DNA of 64,000 bases, from NCBI GenBank assembly GCA_035606695.1, contig DATNEW010000036.1, forward strand, positions 1 through 64,000, in the 5' to 3' direction. The stretch comes from Gemmatimonadaceae bacterium (GTDB lineage: Bacteria; Gemmatimonadota; Gemmatimonadetes; Gemmatimonadales; Gemmatimonadaceae). The notes below the pieces were generated by a model, which saw only the letters and a program-made list of their open reading frames with translations, had not been told where the DNA came from and ran no database searches. The translations under genes were made by a program, and so were the position numbers. Positions 50,123 to 64,000 of the stretch are shown in pieces; position 1 is the first letter of the stretch; each line of letters starts with the position of its first letter.

Positions 50123-51547
50123 TCAGCGAATTCCCGCGACCGACGGCGCCGGCAGCGCATCGCGCACACGCACCGCGTGCTCGAACGGACCGAGCAAATG
50201 CGCGATGCTGTTCGCGTAGTAGCTCACCAGCTCCCGGCTTCGCGGCAACACCGCGTAGCCGTCCCCTGATTGCGCCAACACGCGCCGCATGCGCAGCATC
50301 CGCCACGCGCGATCGAACGTCGCCGCGATTCCCTCATCGTACCGCACCACCCGCCCATTCAATTCGCGAAGCGCATCGCTCATCTCGGCCATCCGTTCGA
50401 GCAGCGCATCGCGGGGAATGAAGTCGCGATCGAAGCTCTGAATCGCCGCGCACGCCAGCGGCACGGGCGTGACCGGCACGAGCAGACCGATGCGTGACAT
50501 GACGTCGTCGCACAACGACTGCACGCGTGCCAGCCGTTCTGGTTTCGCCAACTCGAAGAGGTCGGGATTGGAGGCGAGCCACGGCGCGACGCCGATCGGC
50601 GCGCCAACCGTTACCGCCGCACGGCCGTATCGCTTCCATCGCCGCGCAATGAGCCGTGCGAGATTCCACCAGACATAGCGCGCGACTTCGCCGAGCTGAG
50701 CAGCGCGCGACGGACGCGCCCTGCCCTCGCGCGACGCCAGCTCGCGCAAGAGCGAGCGATCCTCGAGGACGCGATCGTAGTTGACCGCGACCGGCACAAT
50801 GAAGATGCGCGACCGGTATCCTGGATCGCGCGCGATGCCGAGCACGTAGTCGAGCAACCCGATCTTGGGCGGCTTGAGCATGCCGTCGCGCGTCAGGCCG
50901 CCTTCGAGGAAGATCCCCTGTGTTACGCCTTCGCGCGTGATGAGCTGGACGTATCGTTCGAGGACGGCGTGGTACAGCGGCTCGCGATATCGCCGCCGCA
51001 CGAAATACGAACCAAACGCCTTGAAGATGTGCTCCAGCGGAAACGCGCGCGCCCATTCGCCGACCGCGTACGAGATCGCCACCTGCCCGGCGAGCGCGTA
51101 ACTCACGAGGACGTAGTCGGCGTTGCTGCGGTGGTTCATCAGGTAGACGATCACGGAATCACGCGGCAGCCGCCCGATCGCGCCGCGGTCCTCGTGCTCG
51201 ACCGTCACCTTGTAGAAGAGGTTCAGAATCTTTTCGGCGACGCGATATCCTATATGGTAGTAGGCGACGACGTTGAAGAACGGCACGATCTCGTGCACGT
51301 ACTGGTCGACGCGCCGCCACGCGGCGGTTTCAGAGACGTCGTTGGCCGCGGCATAGGCACGCACCGCGTCGCCGATCGAAGCGTCGGCAAGCAGCCGGTC
51401 TCGGACGGATTTGCGGCTGGCGAGCTTGAATCGGTCGACGCGCGCGCGAAATCGGAGCAGCGCCTTTCGGCCCGCTCGGCGGGCGTACCAGGTGCCGAAG
51501 ATGGCGGCTGCGAACAGCGCGCCGAGGAGGACGATCCAGGTTCGCAC
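50123..51547 (-). CDS. PlsB-like 1-acyl-glycerol-3-phosphate-pathway acyltransferase
   Basis: The 474-residue protein has an N-terminal membrane helix (MRTWIVLLGALFAAAIFGTW). Acyltransferase motifs follow: NHRSNADYVL (HX4D catalytic pair), GSYFVRRRYREPLYHAVL, IFLEGGLTRDG and VPVAVNYDRVLE. This pattern fits glycerol-3-phosphate 1-O-acyltransferase of the PlsB/GPAT group, which starts phospholipid synthesis, although it is shorter than E. coli PlsB (about 800 residues). A related dihydroxyacetone-phosphate acyltransferase is possible. It is a single gene facing the susC leader. Confidence 0.82.
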   Translation of the reverse strand: MRTWIVLLGALFAAAIFGTWYARRAGRKALLRFRARVDRFKLASRKSVRDRLLADASIGDAVRAYAAANDVSETAAWRRVDQYVHEIVPFFNVVAYYHIGYRVAEKILNLFYKVTVEHEDRGAIGRLPRDSVIVYLMNHRSNADYVLVSYALAGQVAISYAVGEWARAFPLEHIFKAFGSYFVRRRYREPLYHAVLERYVQLITREGVTQGIFLEGGLTRDGMLKPPKIGLLDYVLGIARDPGYRSRIFIVPVAVNYDRVLEDRSLLRELASREGRARPSRAAQLGEVARYVWWNLARLIARRWKRYGRAAVTVGAPIGVAPWLASNPDLFELAKPERLARVQSLCDDVMSRIGLLVPVTPVPLACAAIQSFDRDFIPRDALLERMAEMSDALRELNGRVVRYDEGIAATFDRAWRMLRMRRVLAQSGDGYAVLPRSRELVSYYANSIAHLLGPFEHAVRVRDALPAPSVAGIR

Positions 51548-51593
51548 GGAGCGAGCATTGCCCAGTCACGGACCGCCGTCAAGGCCGGATCGG

Positions 51594-52157
51594 TCAATCG
51601 AACTCGTGGATCGGACCGAAGTCCTCGCGCAGGAAAACTTGGATCGTGTACTGCATCGTCTCCCAGCGAAGGTCAGGTTCTTCGTAGCCCCGCTTCCACG
51701 CGTCGGCTTTGCGCTCTTCTTCGAGCTCGTCGACCCACGCGTTGAAATCCGCCTCAAACTCCTCGAGCCGTTCGCGCTCTTCGGGGTCGAGATCCGGATC
51801 GTCGAGCGGATCGTAATCGTCCGCCGTCTCCGGCCACTCGAGGAAGCCGTCGTAAATGCGCATGAACGCACAGGGAAACAGATCGCCGTTCTCGTCGCGC
51901 AGCTCGAGGTTGAGGGCCTCGCGGCGAACACGCGCGTCCTCGAATTCGGCGCCATGCTCATCGTCGGGATCCGGATCGCGGAAGGGACGACTTGGCCGGC
52001 GCGCGCACACCGCGTGCACTCCTGTCGCGTCGAGGAGCGCCTGTCGGCCCTCTTCGGCCGGCTCGACGAAGCCCATCCGCAAGTTTTCGTTGATGCATTC
52101 GACGTCGAGCTCCGTGTGCCCGACGAGCGTGCCGTTGCTCCAAATGCTGTAGCGCAT
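51594..52157 (-). CDS. Acidic protein of unknown function
   Basis: ATG at 52157 follows a GGAGATCAGACG ribosome-binding stretch and gives 187 residues beginning MRYSIWSNGTLVGHTELDVE. The middle is acidic (ETADDYDPLDDPDLDPEERE) and the end reads RWETMQYTIQVFLREDFGPI. No membrane segment or known domain is seen. The earlier in-frame start at 52307 lies in the repeat-rich spacer and is rejected. Confidence 0.7.
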   Translation of the reverse strand: MRYSIWSNGTLVGHTELDVECINENLRMGFVEPAEEGRQALLDATGVHAVCARRPSRPFRDPDPDDEHGAEFEDARVRREALNLELRDENGDLFPCAFMRIYDGFLEWPETADDYDPLDDPDLDPEERERLEEFEADFNAWVDELEEERKADAWKRGYEEPDLRWETMQYTIQVFLREDFGPIHEFD

Positions 52158-52578
52158 CGTCTGATCTCCGTGGTGGTGCTCGAGACTATGCGCGGGGCGG
52201 GTCGGGGGTCCCATCAAATCGTTGCGGGAGTTGTCGGAAGAGCGCAACAGCGTTGGACGCGGACACCACGGACAGTGCACGGGCACGGCACGGACGCGAT
52301 GATTCACGGCGCCGCGATATTGAATCGCCCAACGAGCCCGGACGAATTCTTTATGAACGACGTCGGGACATCACCGGACGCATCCCGAGTAGCTCCCAGG
52401 AAAATCACGGCTCGTTGGGCGTTTGAGCGCGGAATGCGTAGCCTCTCTCGCCTCCGTGCCGTGCCCGTGCCGTGTCCGTTTCGTCCGCGTCCATGCCGTT
52501 GCTGCTGTTGCGCTCTTCCGATCTTCCACGCATGGTTTCGGTACGCCACACGGTCGACCCGCGACTTATCGTAACGGC
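52158..52578. other. Intergenic region with an 18-bp perfect inverted repeat
   Basis: The 420-bp stretch before the GxxExxY gene has GCACGGGCACGGCACGGA at 52277-52294 and its exact complement at 52453-52470. Adjoining ACGGACA-like sequence extends the similarity. No gene is supported, although open frames on both strands cross it. Confidence 0.7.
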
Positions 52579-52986
52579 ATGCCAACACCCCTGCTCGCGG
52601 CCGCGACGACCAGCCGCATCATCAACGCGTTCTACCGGGTCTACGACGAACTGGGCTACGGTTTTCTCGAGAGCGTGTACAGCGGCGCTTTTGAGATCGA
52701 GCTGAAACGCCACGAACTGATTTTCGTTCGCGAAGCTCCCATTGACGTCGTGTACCATGGACAACGGATCGGCCATTACCGCGCCGACTTCCTGGCCAAC
52801 GAAGAAGTGGTCGTCGAGACAAAGGCCGGGCGAGCACTCAACGACGCGGACTCCAGGCAGTTGTTGAACATGCTTCGCGCAACGCGCATCGAAGTCGGCA
52901 TGCTGCTGCATTTCGGCCCAAAAGCCACCTTCAAGCGCATGATTTTCGAGAACGGCCGCAAGCAAGTGCTCGAAGAAGTCCATTGA
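52579..52986 (+). CDS. GxxExxY-family protein (PD-(D/E)XK-like)
   Basis: ATG at 52579 gives 135 residues. GYGFLESVY fits the GxxExxY signature, followed by RADFLANEEVVVETKAGRAL, in which Asp and E-x-K give a PD-(D/E)XK nuclease-type core. The C-terminus FKRMIFENGRK is typical. The biochemical role is unsettled; a nuclease is suggested by the fold. It is inserted between the acidic-protein gene and rpoC, next to an inverted repeat. Confidence 0.85.
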   Translation: MPTPLLAAATTSRIINAFYRVYDELGYGFLESVYSGAFEIELKRHELIFVREAPIDVVYHGQRIGHYRADFLANEEVVVETKAGRALNDADSRQLLNMLRATRIEVGMLLHFGPKATFKRMIFENGRKQVLEEVH

Positions 52987-52987
52987 C

Positions 52988-53021
52988 AAAAAGAGAGGCG
53001 AGCCGAAGCTCGCCTCTCTTT
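52988..53021. terminator. Bidirectional terminator between the GxxExxY gene and rpoC
   Basis: AGAGAGGCGAGC and GCTCGCCTCTCT pair around CGAA, with an A-run on the left and TTT on the right. It closes the rplKAJL-rpoBC operon on the minus strand. Confidence 0.87.
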
Positions 53022-53043
53022 CCATTCACTCATCAAACGCCGA

Positions 53044-57360
<4,317 letters not shown>

Positions 57361-57363
57361 CGA

Positions 57364-61995
<4,632 letters not shown>

Positions 61996-62029
61996 GGATC
62001 ACCCGGTTTCGCATACGCTTCAGGCGACG

Positions 62030-62079
62030 AAAAGGCCCTCGCAGGGGCGCGTTGCAGCGCGTCCCTGCGAGAAGGGCCT
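62030..62079 (-). terminator. Attenuator-like hairpin between rplL and rpoB
   Basis: On the minus strand AGGCCCTTCTCGCAGGGACG pairs with its complement ending CCCTGCGAGGGCCT around GCGCTGCAACGC and is followed by four T residues. It sits 35 bp before rpoB. A partial terminator here is known in other bacteria to lower rpoBC relative to rplJL. Confidence 0.75.
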
Positions 62080-62159
62080 CAAGACAGCTCTGATTTGAAG
62101 GAACTCTAAAGATCGTGTCACTTATGCGCGGTTGGCTGAAGTGAAGTTGCCCAAGCCTC

Positions 62160-62238
62160 GTCATCCTGAGGGGCGAAGCCCCGAAGGACCCCTGTCCCGG
62201 CGGAGGACCAAGAGGTCCTTCGCTTCGCTCAGGATGAC
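62160..62238. repeat. GTCATCCTGAG...CTCAGGATGAC dispersed palindrome
   Basis: GTCATCCTGAGGGGCGAAGC and CGCTTCGCTCAGGATGAC are inverted, with AAGGACC and GGTCCTT as inner arms. It lies between rplL and rpoB. A relative is at 29534-29631. Confidence 0.85.
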
Positions 62239-62250
62239 AATTTTTCGGCG

Positions 62251-62643
62251 TTACTTCACTTCCACCGTCGCGCCCTGCTCTTCCAGCTTGGTCTTGACGC
62301 TCGCCGCCTCGTCCTTCGACACGCCCGTCTTCACCGTCTGCGGCGCGCCGTCGACCAGGTCCTTGGCTTCCTTCAGGCCCAGGCCGGTCAGCTCGCGCAC
62401 GACCTTGATGACCTGGATCTTCTTGCCACCCGCATCCTTCAGCACCACGTCGAACTCGGTCTTCTCTTCGACCGCCGCCGGCGCAGCCGCGCCGCCGCCG
62501 CCCGCCGCCGCGCCGCCCACCGGGGCCGCCGCGATCGTGACGTTGAACTTGCTCTTGAACGCTTCGATCAGCTCGGCGAGCTCGAAGACGGACATGTTGC
62601 CGATCGCGTCGAGAATCTCGTCCTTGCTCATGGTCGTAGCCAT
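62251..62643 (-). CDS. rplL: 50S ribosomal protein L7/L12
   Basis: The 130-residue protein has the N-terminal dimer domain ([20 protein letters not shown]), an Ala/Gly-rich hinge ([17 protein letters not shown]) and the C-terminal factor-binding domain ([20 protein letters not shown] and [20 protein letters not shown]). It recruits translational GTPases. It follows rplJ in the usual order. Confidence 0.98.
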   Translation of the reverse strand: MATTMSKDEILDAIGNMSVFELAELIEAFKSKFNVTIAAAPVGGAAAGGGGAAAPAAVEEKTEFDVVLKDAGGKKIQVIKVVRELTGLGLKEAKDLVDGAPQTVKTGVSKDEAASVKTKLEEQGATVEVK

Positions 62644-62726
62644 TGTGTCAATCTCCTCAAGTTTTTTAAAAGTCGGTCAAACGATGGATCGGTCAGGTAC
62701 TGCTACTGTCGGTCGCTGACCGACTT

Positions 62727-63278
62727 TCACGCCGCGGATTCACCCGCAACGCTGCCGCCTCCGGCGGAATCTTGTTTTGAAACGCGGAGCGCTTCGACCA
62801 CCCCCGCGAAGTTCGACAACACGCTGTTCATATAGGTCGCGAACATCGCCATCGGCGCCTGCATGCTCGCCCCCAGCTCGCTGAGCATCTGCTCGCGCGA
62901 CGGCATGGACGCGAGCTTCGTCACCTGGGCCTTGTCGATCTGCTTGCCCTCGAACACGCCGCCCTTCACCTCGGGCTTCGCGTCGTTCGCCTTGGCGAAA
63001 TCCGTGATGATCTTCGCCGCGGCCACGGGATCATTCGTGACGACCAGACCCGTGGGCCCGCGCAGCTTCTGCCCGACGAGACCGCTCTCGTTCACGGCGC
63101 GCAGCGCGAGGGTGTTCTTGATGACCACGTACTCCACCTTCGCCTTCCGGAGCGTGCGACGAAGTTCCGTCATGCGCTTCACGTTCAGCCCGGTGAAATC
63201 CGTGTAATAGAGCGCCGTGGCGCCCTGAATCTTCTCTTTCAGCTCCGTGACGAGCTGCTCTTTTTCGTTGCGCTTCAT
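62727..63278 (-). CDS. rplJ: 50S ribosomal protein L10
   Basis: The 183-residue protein has QLVTELKEKIQGATALYYTD, FTGLNVKRMTELRRTLRKAK and VEYVVIKNTLALRAVNESGL, the L10 N-terminal domain, and a C-terminal helix that would bind L7/L12. A short GGGSVAGESAA tail follows. It starts 3 bp after rplA. Confidence 0.97.
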   Translation of the reverse strand: MKRNEKEQLVTELKEKIQGATALYYTDFTGLNVKRMTELRRTLRKAKVEYVVIKNTLALRAVNESGLVGQKLRGPTGLVVTNDPVAAAKIITDFAKANDAKPEVKGGVFEGKQIDKAQVTKLASMPSREQMLSELGASMQAPMAMFATYMNSVLSNFAGVVEALRVSKQDSAGGGSVAGESAA

Positions 63279-63281
63279 TGA

Positions 63282-63974
63282 TTAGACCCGGTAGAGGGTG
63301 CTGTCGACGGCGACGCCAGGACCCATGGTCGAGGACACCGAGACGTTTCTGACGTAGACACCCTTGGCCGCGGCCGGCTTCGCGCGGACGATCTGATCCA
63401 TGAACGCGGTGAAGTTGGTCTCGAGCGCCTCGACCCCGAACGACACCTTGCCGATCGGCGCGTGGACGTTCCCCGCCTTGTCGACGCGGAACTCGATCTT
63501 GCCCGCCTTCGTTTCACGCACCGCGTTGCCCACGTTGAACGTCACCGTGCCCGCCTTCGGGTTGGGCATGAGACCGCGTGGACCGAGCACCCGTCCCAGC
63601 TGGCCCAACTGGCCCATCTGATCCGGGGTCGCGATGAGGACGTCGAAATCCAGCCAGCCGTCCTTGATCTTCTGAATGAACTCGGCCCCGACGTAGTCAG
63701 CGCCGGCATCCTGCGCTTCTTTCGCCTTGTCGCCGACCGCGATGACGAGCACGCGAACGGACTTCCCTGTACCCGCGGGCAATACGACGGTGCCACGCAC
63801 GACCTGATCGGCGTGGCGCGGATCGACACCCAGGCGTACGGCGACTTCCACCGTCTCGTCGAACTTGGCGTACGCCGCTTTCTTCACGATCTCCAGCGCC
63901 TGACGGGGCTGGTACGTGGAAGCGATGTCGCGGTTCTTCGCGGCGTTGACGTACTGCTTGCCATGGTCGCGCAT
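63282..63974 (-). CDS. rplA: 50S ribosomal protein L1
   Basis: The 230-residue protein has [60 protein letters not shown] and [20 protein letters not shown], standard L1. It binds the mobile L1 stalk and in many bacteria represses this operon. Its ATG overlaps the rplK stop (ATGA). Confidence 0.98.
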   Translation of the reverse strand: MRDHGKQYVNAAKNRDIASTYQPRQALEIVKKAAYAKFDETVEVAVRLGVDPRHADQVVRGTVVLPAGTGKSVRVLVIAVGDKAKEAQDAGADYVGAEFIQKIKDGWLDFDVLIATPDQMGQLGQLGRVLGPRGLMPNPKAGTVTFNVGNAVRETKAGKIEFRVDKAGNVHAPIGKVSFGVEALETNFTAFMDQIVRAKPAAAKGVYVRNVSVSSTMGPGVAVDSTLYRV

Positions 63975-64000
63975 CAGTCCACGACCTCCATGCCCATCGA
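63974..64000 (-). CDS. rplK: 50S ribosomal protein L11, last nine codons (cut by window edge)
   Basis: The minus strand from 64000 reads SMGMEVVD and stop, the common end of L11 (typically SMGIEVVE). The stop overlaps the rplA start by 4 bp. The rest lies outside the window. Confidence 0.85.
   Translation of the reverse strand, partial: SMGMEVVD

Overview
This window reads as one chromosome segment from a GC-rich, Gram-negative (didermic) bacterium. SusC/SusD-type outer-membrane proteins, lipoproteins with lipoboxes, a TonB-dependent plug protein and the style of the ribosomal proteins fit phylum Gemmatimonadota or a close relative. This placement is an inference from gene content and not from a database search.

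Region 1 (1-10.8 kb) is a chromosomal integron. Its integrase gene (intI, 9708-10772, minus strand) lies beside an array of 16 attC sites that delimit 17 cassettes, nearly all with genes on the minus strand. intI points in the same direction as the cassettes and its 3' end faces the array, the reverse of the usual divergent layout. Five 13-bp tandem units lie between the first cassette and intI and probably belong to attI. Cassettes carry three toxin-antitoxin modules (one broken), several small membrane or CxxC zinc-ribbon proteins, a TonB C-terminal-domain protein, a DUF4236 protein and three related cassettes without a convincing gene. The far end of the array has lost its attC next to a truncated IS630-like transposase gene.

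Region 2 (10.8-16.1 kb) holds an aspartyl/asparaginyl beta-hydroxylase-like protein, a large secreted M14 metallocarboxypeptidase and a secreted HExxH protease-like protein.

Region 3 (16.1-33.4 kb, minus strand) is the translation supercluster. In order of transcription it is fusA-tuf-rpsJ-rplC-rplD-rplW-rplB-rpsS-rplV-rpsC-rplP-rpmC-rpsQ-rplN-rplX-rplE-rpsN-rpsH-rplF-rplR-rpsE-rpmD-rplO-secY, then a terminator, then idi-adk-map. The infA/rpsM/rpsK/rpsD/rpoA/rplQ block that commonly follows map is absent. Several ribosomal proteins carry long low-complexity basic or Gly/Arg tails, and short palindromic repeats (GGGCGTTGGGCGATGGGC type) sit in several gaps and inside the 3' end of rplD.

Region 4 (33.4-53 kb) breaks the usual str/rpoBC linkage. 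rpsL-rpsG (37.0-37.9 kb) are separated from fusA by a plug-only TonB-type protein, a small hydrophilic protein and an Ig-like-domain lipoprotein with an HExxH motif. Between rpsL and rpoC lie a 1947-residue protein with about 13 copies of a flagellin_IN-like repeat, a susC-susD-DUF4397 operon, a PlsB-like acyltransferase, an acidic protein and a GxxExxY-family protein.

Region 5 (53-64 kb, minus strand) is the canonical rplK(partial)-rplA-rplJ-rplL-rpoB-rpoC operon, with a hairpin attenuator between rplL and rpoB. I saw no tRNA, rRNA or CRISPR array.
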